Positions 16,409 to 23,963 of a DNA stretch of 29,326 bases are shown here, piece after piece (position 1 is the stretch's first letter; each line of letters begins with the position of its first letter). The translations under genes were made by a program, and so were the position numbers. The DNA comes from Clostridiales bacterium UBA1770 (lineage in GTDB: Bacteria > Bacillota > Clostridia > Oscillospirales > CAG-272), in the NCBI GenBank assembly GCA_002315325.1, contig DCGU01000095.1:1-29326 (forward strand), read 5' to 3'. The notes beneath the pieces were generated by a model, which saw only the letters and a program-made list of their open reading frames with translations, was not told the origin of the DNA and made no database searches.

Positions 16409-17746
16409 ATGGCAAACGATAAACTTGCCCTGTTGGGCGGTACGCCTGCCCTGCAGAACGAAACCATTCCCGAGGCCCTGTTCCGCTGGCCTGTCCGCGG
16501 TGAAGCGGAAGACAAAGCCGTGCTGGACGTGCTGCACCGCAACGCCATTTCCGGCAACGACGTGACGACGGCGTTTGAAAAAGAATTTGCCGCCTGGAAC
16601 AACCGCCAATATTGCGTGGCCTGCTGCAACGGCACGATGGCCCTGCAGACCGCCATGTTTGCCCTGGGGCTCAAGGCGGGCGACGAAATCATTTGCCCGA
16701 CAATCACCTATTGGGCGTCCTGCCTATCGGCACAGACGTTGGGACTTTCCGTCGTGTTTGCCAACGCCGACCCCAAAACGGTGGGTATTGACCCGACCGA
16801 CCTGGAGCGCTGCCTGTCCCCCTACACCAAGGCCATTATGGTGGTACACTACTGGGCCTATCCCTGCGACATGGATGCCATCATGGCCTTTGCCAAAAAG
16901 CACAACTTAAAAGTCATCGAGGACGTTTCCCACGCCCAGGGCGGCATGTACAAAGGACGCAAACTGGGCACCTTCGGCGACGTGTCCGCTATGTCGCTGA
17001 TGAGCTGCAAGAGTTTTTCCTGCGGCGAACTCGGCGTGGTGATTACCGACACGCAGGCATACTACGAAAAGGCCCTAGCCTACCTGCATTACGAGCGTAA
17101 CAACGACACCTATATTGACGACGGTGCGGAATTGGCCGGGTATCACTACCTGCCGCTGTCCGGTATGAAGGGCCGCGCCAACCAGATGTGCACGGCACTG
17201 GGCCGAGAAGTGCTGAAAACCTACGACGAGCGCACCCGTGAGCTGCGCCGCGGCATCAATTATTTCTGGGATGCGATGGAGGGCGTACCCGGTATTCACG
17301 CCCACCGCGTGGACGAGCGCACCGGTTCCACCATGGGCGGCTGGTACGTTCCCCATATGCTGTACAATGCCGAGGAACTGGGGGGACTCCCGCTGTGGCT
17401 GCTGGTCAAAGCCGTGACGGCCGAAACCAATCTGCCCTTCCACGTCGGCACCAACAACCCGCTTCACACACACCCGATGTTCCAAACCTACGATGCACTG
17501 GGGTTAGGCAAACCTTCCCGCATCGCCTTTGCGCACCGCGACGTGCGGGCATTGGACAAGGATTTGGCCCGCTCCGAACACATCCAGGCCGCCGAAATCC
17601 CCTACTTCCGCGCCTATATCCCGGACGCCATCGACAAATACGTTGCCGCCTACCGCAAGGTCGTTTCCCATTACGAAGACCTGTTGAAAGTCGTTAACGA
17701 CTATCCCGTACCGCCCGAAGGCGAATGGTACGGAAAAGTACGATAA
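16409..17746 (+). CDS. DegT/DnrJ/EryC1/StrS-family aminotransferase
   Basis: 445 aa from the ATG at 16409 behind GAGG. A GTG four codons upstream overlaps that SD. The N-terminal LALLGGTPAL is typical of this PLP family. The predicted PLP lysine is K201 in SCKSFSCGELG, in the usual K-x-(5)-GE-x-G context, and the phosphate-contact segment is CCNGTMALQTA near residue 70. IEDVSHAQGG carries the pyridine-binding Asp. Members transaminate keto-sugars or inosose-type cyclitols. It is somewhat longer than the usual 370-400 aa. With the amidohydrolase 33 bases downstream it forms a two-gene operon, probably for amino-sugar or cyclitol conversion; the direction is not known. Confidence 0.88.
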   Translation: MANDKLALLGGTPALQNETIPEALFRWPVRGEAEDKAVLDVLHRNAISGNDVTTAFEKEFAAWNNRQYCVACCNGTMALQTAMFALGLKAGDEIICPTITYWASCLSAQTLGLSVVFANADPKTVGIDPTDLERCLSPYTKAIMVVHYWAYPCDMDAIMAFAKKHNLKVIEDVSHAQGGMYKGRKLGTFGDVSAMSLMSCKSFSCGELGVVITDTQAYYEKALAYLHYERNNDTYIDDGAELAGYHYLPLSGMKGRANQMCTALGREVLKTYDERTRELRRGINYFWDAMEGVPGIHAHRVDERTGSTMGGWYVPHMLYNAEELGGLPLWLLVKAVTAETNLPFHVGTNNPLHTHPMFQTYDALGLGKPSRIAFAHRDVRALDKDLARSEHIQAAEIPYFRAYIPDAIDKYVAAYRKVVSHYEDLLKVVNDYPVPPEGEWYGKVR

Positions 17747-17779
17747 ACTGCGTTTTTTGGTGAAAGAGAGGACAAAAAG

Positions 17780-18673
17780 ATGATTATTGACGTTCATAAC
17801 CATCCGCATTACCGCGGCTACGGCCCCAAAAAAGTCGTGGACAACATGAACCAATACGGCATTGATTTGACCGTGCTGCTGTCCTGGGAAGCGCCCGCCA
17901 CCGAGTTCCATCCCGAGGTACTGCACGAGCACTCGCCGCTTTCAAGCGACCCGCTGCCGTTTTCCGCCTGCCTGGAATACAAATACCAATACCCCGACCG
18001 CTTTTTGTTGGGGTACTGCCCCGACCCACGCGTACCGGGTGCCTGCGCCCGTTTGAAAGCGGCAACCGAACTCTACGACCTGTCCATTTGCGGTGAATTG
18101 AAGCTGCGCATGATGTACGACAATCCCGACGCCATTCGCCTGTATCGTACGGCGGGTGAATTGGGTCTGCCCGTGCTGATGCACTTTGAATACGGTCACG
18201 ACACACCTAACAATATGTACCCCTGGCCCGATTGGTGGTACGGCGGCGGCATCGACGTGCTGGAGCGCGTGCTGCAGCAATGCCCCGAAACGACCTTTAT
18301 CGGGCACGCTATGGGCTTTTGGGCACACATTTCCAACGACGACGGGTACAAACAGATCAACTACCCCACCGGCGACATCGTTCCCGGCGGACGGGTGGAG
18401 CAGCTGCTGGAGAAATACCCCAACCTGTACTGCGACACCTGCGGCCGCAGCGGCTGCAATGCGCTGACGCGCAACCGTGAATTCGGCCGCAACTTCCTGA
18501 TTCGCTGGCAGGACCGCGTTCTGTACGCCCGCGATCTGTGGGAAAACTTCCACCAGGAAACCATCAATTCCTTCGACCTGCCAAAGGAAGTACGGTACAA
18601 GCTTTATGAAGGAAACGCACGCAAAATTCTGCGCGGCGGCGATAAAATCCCCCAAAACGTCAAGCTTTGCTGA
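17780..18673 (+). CDS. Amidohydrolase-superfamily protein (amidohydrolase_2 type)
   Basis: 297 aa. The ATG follows GAGAGGA. The metal-site pattern of the superfamily is visible: H6-N-H8 at the N-terminus, H135 (LMHFEYGHD), H176 (FIGHAMGFWAH) and D252 (LYARDLWEN). This resembles the amidohydrolase_2 group, which includes decarboxylases, lactonases and hydrolases of ring compounds. No signal peptide is seen, so it should be cytosolic. The partner aminotransferase upstream suggests a sugar-derived or cyclic substrate such as a lactone. The specific reaction cannot be read from the sequence. Confidence 0.85.
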   Translation: MIIDVHNHPHYRGYGPKKVVDNMNQYGIDLTVLLSWEAPATEFHPEVLHEHSPLSSDPLPFSACLEYKYQYPDRFLLGYCPDPRVPGACARLKAATELYDLSICGELKLRMMYDNPDAIRLYRTAGELGLPVLMHFEYGHDTPNNMYPWPDWWYGGGIDVLERVLQQCPETTFIGHAMGFWAHISNDDGYKQINYPTGDIVPGGRVEQLLEKYPNLYCDTCGRSGCNALTRNREFGRNFLIRWQDRVLYARDLWENFHQETINSFDLPKEVRYKLYEGNARKILRGGDKIPQNVKLC

Positions 18674-18703
18674 ACCGCCGGACCATTGATATCAAATACC
18701 GCT

Positions 18704-18735
18704 GCCCTGCCGCGCAAAACGCGGCAGGGCCTTTT
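18704..18735 (+). terminator. Rho-independent terminator of amidohydrolase operon
   Basis: An 11-bp GC-rich stem (18704-18714 with 18720-18730), loop CAAAA, is followed by CTTTT. It is 30 bases after the amidohydrolase stop. Confidence 0.9.
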
Positions 18736-18738
18736 CTA

Positions 18739-18767
18739 TTGCGCAGTATCCGGTTATATGATATAAT
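18739..18767 (+). promoter_or_regulatory. Promoter of HAD-IIA gene
   Basis: TTGCGC (18739-18744), 17-base spacer and perfect TATAAT (18762-18767), directly after the terminator. The two boxes and the ATATGA before the -10 are identical to those of the 13151-13179 promoter. Confidence 0.7.
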
Positions 18768-18801
18768 TACACTAATATATTATATTTTTTCGGAGGATAT
18801 T

Positions 18802-19593
18802 ATGGAAACGTTACGCGCAAAAAAAGCCTTTATTTGTGATATGGACGGTGTCATCTATCACGGACACATTCTGCTGCCCGGTGTCACGGAATTCGTCGAA
18901 TGGATGCAAAAAAACAACAAACAATTTTTGTTTTTAACCAACAACAGCCAGGCCTCCAATCGTGAGCTGCGCATGAAGCTGCAGCGCATGGGCCTGGATA
19001 TTTCCGAAGATCATTTCTACACGGCTGCCCTTGCCACGGCGGATTTTCTGGCCAGACAGGGTGCCACGTCGGCTTACGTTATCGGTGATGCAGGCCTGAC
19101 CAACGCGTTGTACAACGTCGGCATCTCTATCAACGACGTTGACCCGGAATACGTTGTCGTCGGCGAGACGTCCAACTACAACTTCAACAGCATCAGCAAG
19201 GCCGTTCGACTGGTCAACCGCGGTGCCAAACTGGTAGGCACCAACCCCGATATGCTCACCCCAACGGATGACGGTGAGGTTCCCGCCTGCAAGCCGCTCG
19301 TCGCTCCGATTGAAGCCGCCACCGGCAAAAAAGCATACTTCATCGGCAAGCCCAACGCGCTGATGATGCGGGTTGCCATGGAACGCATGCACAAATTCAA
19401 TATCCATTCGTCCGAAGTTGCCATGATCGGCGACAATATGGAGACCGACATCGTCGGTGCCGTGGAAGGTGGTCTGGACCCCATTTTGGTACTGTCCGGC
19501 GTATCCACGCGCGAAACCATCAAGCGTTTTGCTTATCAGCCGCGTCTGATTTTGAACGGTGTCGGAGATATTGTAAACCCCGACATCCATTGA
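18802..19593 (+). CDS. HAD-IIA family hydrolase (NagD-like)
   Basis: 263 aa from the ATG at 18802, which has a strong CGGAGG SD; the frame is open further upstream through the terminator and promoter, which is not coding. Motif I is D13-M-D15-G-V-I-Y-H, typical of NagD/PNPP-type phosphatases. Motif II is LTNNSQAS, motif III is the lysine of GKPNALMM, and motif IV is MIGDNMETDIVGA. This class dephosphorylates nucleotides, p-nitrophenyl phosphate or sugar phosphates in the cytosol. The gene has its own promoter, and its stop lies 9 bases before structured repeat copy B. Confidence 0.93.
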   Translation: METLRAKKAFICDMDGVIYHGHILLPGVTEFVEWMQKNNKQFLFLTNNSQASNRELRMKLQRMGLDISEDHFYTAALATADFLARQGATSAYVIGDAGLTNALYNVGISINDVDPEYVVVGETSNYNFNSISKAVRLVNRGAKLVGTNPDMLTPTDDGEVPACKPLVAPIEAATGKKAYFIGKPNALMMRVAMERMHKFNIHSSEVAMIGDNMETDIVGAVEGGLDPILVLSGVSTRETIKRFAYQPRLILNGVGDIVNPDIH

Positions 19594-19602
19594 TTTACGC
19601 CA

Positions 19603-19820
19603 CTTGAAAAAGGCACAGATCGCACAAAACGGAATGAACTTATGGAACTCTAAATGAACTACTCTTTAAACTTTTTATTTGCAGCTCTAAGGATTAGTTT
19701 TGCCCATTCCGGTCAAAACTTCCATCAAATATAACGTTTTGTGCTATGAACGAAAACCGTCGACTGCCGTACCAAGTACGGCGACGCTAGGTTTTCGTCC
19801 ATTCTGCACTCTTTTTCAAG
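19603..19820 (+). repeat. Structured intergenic repeat, copy B
   Basis: A 218-base element closed by CTTGAAAAAG (19603-19612) with CTTTTTCAAG (19811-19820). Across 70 bases (19686-19755 against 15139-15208) it differs from copy A at one position. The 3' hairpin domain is kept: GTGC (19741-19744) with GCAC (19806-19809); ACGAAAACC (19750-19758) with GGTTTTCGT (19790-19798); and GCCGTAC with GTACGGC around a CAA loop. The middle helix differs from copy A on both sides, as does the outer closing helix. Both therefore stay paired through compensatory change. Confidence 0.8.
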
Positions 19821-19835
19821 CGGCTTGTCTAAATG

Positions 19836-20052
19836 ACCAAAAGGCACAGAGCGCAAAAAACAAATAAACGATTTTAATGCCCAAAAACTATCAATTCAGC
19901 TATCTACTGTTTTTTAGTTCTGCGGATGATTTTTGACCGTTCGGTCAAAAATACCATCGTATTGTATGCTTTTTGCTATGCACGAAAGCAGTTGAAAGTC
20001 GACTGCCGTACCAAGTACGGCGACGCAAGCCTAAAGTCCATTCTGCACTCTT
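19836..20052 (+). repeat. Structured intergenic repeat, copy C (diverged)
   Basis: A tandem third copy about 231 bases after B, joined by the same linker (TTGTCT-AATG) that joins copy A to its truncated head. It keeps AAAAGGCACAGA at the start and TCCATTCTGCACTC at the end. The central hairpin is perfect here: TTTTTGACCG (19930-19939) with CGGTCAAAAA (19942-19951). GCCGTAC/GTACGGC (20005-20021) is kept, but the ACGAAAGC arm has lost its partner and the closing T-run is missing. It is probably decaying. Confidence 0.7.
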
Positions 20053-20252
20053 ACGCCCACGCTTTCCGCTTCTGCTTTACGCTGTCCTGCGCCGACGAGG
20101 CGGGTGCGCTTGCCTTGACGCACACCGACTTCGGCGCATCCACCGGTGCCACTTCCGGCACGTACAGGTTCAACTATGAAACGCGCAGACAGGAATTCCT
20201 GGATTGCGACGAACGAAATAAGCAATAAAATACTGTTTGGGGAGATAAAACA
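20053..20252 (+). other. Gap before M13 gene, no clear gene
   Basis: The first part (20053-20200) has coding-like composition, and short frames run through it on both strands, but I recognise no protein and see no SD. It may be a gene remnant carried with the repeats. Near the end, TTGCGA (20204-20209), 16 bases and TAAAAT (20226-20231) could form a modest promoter for the M13 peptidase gene, with a very short leader containing GGGGAGA. Confidence 0.35.
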
Positions 20253-22151
20253 ATGGAAAATATCAGAATTCAAGATGACCTTTACAATTACGTCAACGGT
20301 GCATGGCTTGAAACGACCGTCATCCCGAATGACAGACCGACCACGGGCGGCTTTGCCGACCTCGACGTCGACGTGGAAAAAACGATGCGCGCCGAGCTGG
20401 AAGATATGATTGCAAAGAATACGTATCCGAATGACTGTTTGAAGAACGCCTGCAAACTTTACTCCGCCGCCATCGACGTCAAGCGCCGCAAGCGTGAAGG
20501 TATTCGCCCCGCTCTGCCGGCCCTCAAACGCATTGAAAAGCTGAACACCGTTGCCGACCTCAACCGCCACTTAAAGGACTTTGCCCTGGACGGTATGCCG
20601 CTGCCCTTCAGCTTTTCCATCGAACCCGATATGAAAAACACCGACGCAAAACTTTTGTACCTGCAGGGCCCGTCCACCATTCTGCCCGACACGACCTACT
20701 ACAAACCCGAGATGGAACAGCAGAAAACCGCCCTGCTCGGCATGTGGCAGAACATGGTCAAGGCCGTGCTCGCCAAGACAAGACTGTCTGAGGAAGAACA
20801 GAACGCCTATATTGCCGACGCCATCGCCTTTGACGCCGTAATTGCCGGCATCGTCAAGAGCTCGGAAGAGTGGAGCGAGTACACCAAGGTGTACAATATC
20901 ATTTCCATGCGCAAGGCCGTATCGGCCCTGAAGCCCCTGAAGTTCTCCAAGCTCTGCAAGGATCTGTTCGGTGAAGCCCCGGCAAAACTGTCCATTGCCG
21001 ACCCGCGTTTTTTAGACAATTTCGGCAAGCTGTTTAACGAAGATACTTTCGTACAATACAAGCACTGGGCATACATCAACCTTTTGTTGTCCTGCTGTTC
21101 CCTGTTGTCCGAGGAACTGCGTGACCTCGGTTCTTCCTACAGAAGAGCGCTGACCGGCGTGGCGCAAATGCCCTGCGTGGAAAAGTTTGCCTACCGTTTG
21201 GCTGCCGGCACGTACAGTGAGCCTATGGGCATCTACTACGGTGACAAATATTTCGGACAGGCTGCCAAGGCCGACGTGGTGGAGATGGTGAAGGAAATCA
21301 TCGAGACCTACAAGACCCGCGTGGCAAAAAACGACTTTTTGGACCCTGCCACCAAGGATAAAGCCGTTTTGAAACTGTCCACCATGAAAATCAAGATGGG
21401 CTACCCGGACAAGGCAGAGGCCATCTACGACAAGCTCGTTTTTGATGAGAATGCATCCCTGTTGACCATCGTATCAACGCTGCAGCGCATCAAACGCGAG
21501 GACGATAACGCAAAATTCTACGCACCCGTTGACCACAATAAATGGGCAATGCCCGGCCATATGGTGAACGCCTGCTACGATCCCACCTCCAACGACATCA
21601 CCTTCCCTGCTGCCATTCTGCAGGCCCCCTTCTATTCCATCAAGCAGACCAGAAGCCAGAACCTGGGCGGTATCGGCGCCGTCATCGGCCACGAAATCTC
21701 CCACGCGTTCGATAACAACGGTGCCGCCTACGACGAGCACGGCAATATGAACAACTGGTGGACCAAAAAGGACCGTGCCAACTTCAAGGCCAAGACCAAG
21801 GCTATGATTAAGGAATTCGAGGGCATCGTCCTGCCCGCCGGTCCCGTCAACGCCACGCTGACCGTCAGCGAAAACATCGCCGACAACGGCGGTATGGCCG
21901 TTACCCTGGATATTATGTCCCGTATGAAAGGCGCCTCTTTTGAAGAATACTTCGTCAACTGGGCAAAAGTATGGTGTATGAAGGCAAAACCGGAGTACGA
22001 ACAGCTGCTGCTCAACGTGGACGTACACGGCCCGCACATTCTGCGCGCCAATATGCCGCCCCGCAACTTCCCGCAGTGGTACGATACCTTCGGCGTCACC
22101 AAAAAGGACAAAATGTACATCGCACCGAACAAGCGCGTTGTGATTTGGTAA
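20253..22151 (+). CDS. M13-family zinc metallopeptidase (PepO-like)
   Basis: 632 aa, the usual length of bacterial neprilysin-like endopeptidases. The zinc motif H480-E-x-x-H484 is in IGHEISHAFDNNG. The third ligand motif E540-N-I-A-D544 is in SENIADNGG, and the substrate-binding NAYYDP-type segment appears as NACYDPTSNDITFPA. The N-terminal DDLYNYVNGAWL is also typical. There is no signal peptide, as in lactic acid bacterial PepO, so it should cleave peptides in the cytosol. The ATG follows GGGGAGA. The aldolase starts 24 bases after its stop, so the two may be co-transcribed. Confidence 0.95.
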   Translation: MENIRIQDDLYNYVNGAWLETTVIPNDRPTTGGFADLDVDVEKTMRAELEDMIAKNTYPNDCLKNACKLYSAAIDVKRRKREGIRPALPALKRIEKLNTVADLNRHLKDFALDGMPLPFSFSIEPDMKNTDAKLLYLQGPSTILPDTTYYKPEMEQQKTALLGMWQNMVKAVLAKTRLSEEEQNAYIADAIAFDAVIAGIVKSSEEWSEYTKVYNIISMRKAVSALKPLKFSKLCKDLFGEAPAKLSIADPRFLDNFGKLFNEDTFVQYKHWAYINLLLSCCSLLSEELRDLGSSYRRALTGVAQMPCVEKFAYRLAAGTYSEPMGIYYGDKYFGQAAKADVVEMVKEIIETYKTRVAKNDFLDPATKDKAVLKLSTMKIKMGYPDKAEAIYDKLVFDENASLLTIVSTLQRIKREDDNAKFYAPVDHNKWAMPGHMVNACYDPTSNDITFPAAILQAPFYSIKQTRSQNLGGIGAVIGHEISHAFDNNGAAYDEHGNMNNWWTKKDRANFKAKTKAMIKEFEGIVLPAGPVNATLTVSENIADNGGMAVTLDIMSRMKGASFEEYFVNWAKVWCMKAKPEYEQLLLNVDVHGPHILRANMPPRNFPQWYDTFGVTKKDKMYIAPNKRVVIW

Positions 22152-22175
22152 ATCGACGCGACGTTTTGAACTGCA

Positions 22176-22940
22176 ATGAATCGATATCAACTTTTAAAAG
22201 ACAAATTGAGCGGCTGTCAGCGTGTAATGATGGGCAATATTATGACGGAACACAGCCCGCTTTTGTTGGATGCGTTCACCGATCTTGACTGCGTTTTGCT
22301 GGACAAAGAGCACGGCGTTTTCGGAACCGAAGAACTGATTCCAATGACCATGCGGTGCCGTGCACTCGAATTGCCTTCAATTGTTCGCGTGGAAGACAGC
22401 GCCTACCATTTAATCGCCAAAGCCATCGACCTCGGTGCAGACGGTATTATGCTGCCGCGCGTGGAGTCACTCGAGCAAATCAAAACGGCCGTGGACGCCA
22501 TGCACTTCCCGCCGATCGGGCGAACCGGTTTCGGCGGTTGGGGCATTTTCCGTGCGGGCGAAACCATGGATGATTTTCAAAAGGGCAGAATTTTGCTCCC
22601 GCAGATAGAATCGGTCAAAGGCAGAGAATTGATTCCGCAAATGGTGGAACTCTACGGTGATTTTATTGACGGTTTTATCATCGGGCCCAACGATTACTCC
22701 ATTTCGCTCGGCATTCCCCGCGAAACGGATAACCCCATTTTGATAGAGGAAATTCAAAAAGTGTTTGCCGTATGCAACAAGCTCGGCAAGTCATGCGGCT
22801 GCTATGCGGCCGACAGCGTTCACGCACAGCGGTATCAAAAAATGGGTGCCAACGTCCTGTGGAACGGGGACGATATCTCGTATATGCGGGCAGGCATCCG
22901 GGCAAGCTTTGCTTATGAAAACGAGGTAACGCAGGCATGA
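22176..22940 (+). CDS. HpcH/HpaI-family class II aldolase
   Basis: 254 aa. Conserved positions of the family are visible: catalytic H46 in LLDKEHG, R71 in IVRVED, metal ligands E145 (LPQIES) and D173 (IIGPNDYSISLG), and the glycine-rich GRTGFGG (115-121). Such enzymes split 4-hydroxy-2-oxo acids into pyruvate and an aldehyde, as in uronate or aldonate breakdown. Its stop overlaps the start of the GH43-like gene by 4 bases (ATGA), so the two are coupled. Unusually, no SD is visible before the ATG. It may depend on translation of the M13 gene 24 bases upstream. Confidence 0.9.
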   Translation: MNRYQLLKDKLSGCQRVMMGNIMTEHSPLLLDAFTDLDCVLLDKEHGVFGTEELIPMTMRCRALELPSIVRVEDSAYHLIAKAIDLGADGIMLPRVESLEQIKTAVDAMHFPPIGRTGFGGWGIFRAGETMDDFQKGRILLPQIESVKGRELIPQMVELYGDFIDGFIIGPNDYSISLGIPRETDNPILIEEIQKVFAVCNKLGKSCGCYAADSVHAQRYQKMGANVLWNGDDISYMRAGIRASFAYENEVTQA

Positions 22941-23884
22941 AATTTGAAAACGAAGCCATTCCGAAAATCCCGGGGCTCATCCTGCCGGAAATCGACGTAC
23001 ACGCCTTCACAATGAATGCCGACGTCTTTGTCCGTGACCCGTTTATCCTGCCCTACGACGGCCGATACTATCTGTATCACAACGAGGGTATTGACGGAAA
23101 AACGGTCGTGGCCGTTTGGGTTTCGGAAGATTTGATCGACTGGTCGAAGCCCTACCCCGTTTTCGTGCCGGATGAAAACTTTCACGGCGTGAAAGATTTG
23201 TTTTGGGCACCCGAATGCCACTACTACAAAGGTAATTTCTATTTGTTCACCAGCGTGCGTGATGCGGACACCGTTCACCGCGTATCCGTTTATAAAAGTC
23301 CCTCGCCCATGGGGCCATTCGTCGATATTGCCGACGGATGCCTGCCGCCGCGTGAACCCTGCACCATCGACGGCACGCTGTACGTCGCCCCCGACGGACA
23401 GCCGTGGCTGGTATACGTCAACGAATGGAGCGCCAGAGCCGACCGCGTGGGACTGATGGACGCCGTGCGTTTGAGCGATGACTTAACCACGATGGTGGGT
23501 GACCCCATTACCCTGTTCCGTGCCGACGCTATTCCCGACCTGAAAATGGGCGTCACGGACGGTCCCTTCCTATACACGACGGAAAAAGGCGAACTGCGCA
23601 TGCTGTGGTCAACCTTCCCGCAGAACGACTACGTCGTGGCCGTGGCAGGCGCCCCTGCCATCACGGGACCGTGGGAACAAAAAGGTATTTTGTACGAGCG
23701 GAACGCGAAACCCGATTTTACGTACGAAGGCGGTCACGCCATGATTTTCAAAACCTTCGACGGCAAGATGAAGCTGTCGCTCCACAGCCCGAACGGCAAC
23801 CGCGGCGGCGTACACGAACACCTCTTGCTGTTGGATATTGAAGAGAAAGACGGCGAACTCGTTCTTGTGAACGATAACGACTAA
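22937..23884 (+). CDS. GH43-like glycosidase
   Basis: 315 aa, a single five-bladed beta-propeller. The catalytic-base region is VRDPFI (D34), followed by WAPE (90-93). The pKa-modulating Asp is D145 (CTIDGTLYVAPDG). At the usual EGP acid position the sequence is TDGP with D208 in place of Glu, and E264 lies in YEGGHAMIF. I recall TDGP in some annotated GH43 subgroups, so this may be a subfamily trait rather than loss of activity. Likely activities are arabinosidase or xylosidase type. There is no signal peptide. The gene is translationally coupled to the aldolase and ends at a strong terminator. Confidence 0.85.
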   Translation: MKFENEAIPKIPGLILPEIDVHAFTMNADVFVRDPFILPYDGRYYLYHNEGIDGKTVVAVWVSEDLIDWSKPYPVFVPDENFHGVKDLFWAPECHYYKGNFYLFTSVRDADTVHRVSVYKSPSPMGPFVDIADGCLPPREPCTIDGTLYVAPDGQPWLVYVNEWSARADRVGLMDAVRLSDDLTTMVGDPITLFRADAIPDLKMGVTDGPFLYTTEKGELRMLWSTFPQNDYVVAVAGAPAITGPWEQKGILYERNAKPDFTYEGGHAMIFKTFDGKMKLSLHSPNGNRGGVHEHLLLLDIEEKDGELVLVNDND

Positions 23885-23912
23885 TCACCGGCGGATACGA
23901 TTTCCGCATACG

Positions 23913-23944
23913 AAAAGCAGGCTCATTGATTTGAGCCTGCTTTT
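23913..23944. terminator. Bidirectional Rho-independent terminator
   Basis: A perfect 13-bp stem (23913-23925 with 23932-23944) has loop TTGATT and runs of A and T at its two ends. It therefore works for the GH43-like gene on plus and the Gfo/Idh operon on minus. Confidence 0.9.
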
Positions 23945-23963
23945 TGCTTTTATGCCGTTTTTC

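Noticed and set aside
15051..20052. Repeats as a CRISPR array or insertion sequence
   Set aside because: Units are about 230 bases without short direct repeats and spacers, and there is no cas gene or transposase nearby. A MITE remains possible, but copy B shows no target duplication.
19926..20228. 100-aa open frame running through repeat copy C
   Set aside because: The equivalent regions of copies A and B have indels that are not multiples of three and have stops. Conservation follows helices, not codons.
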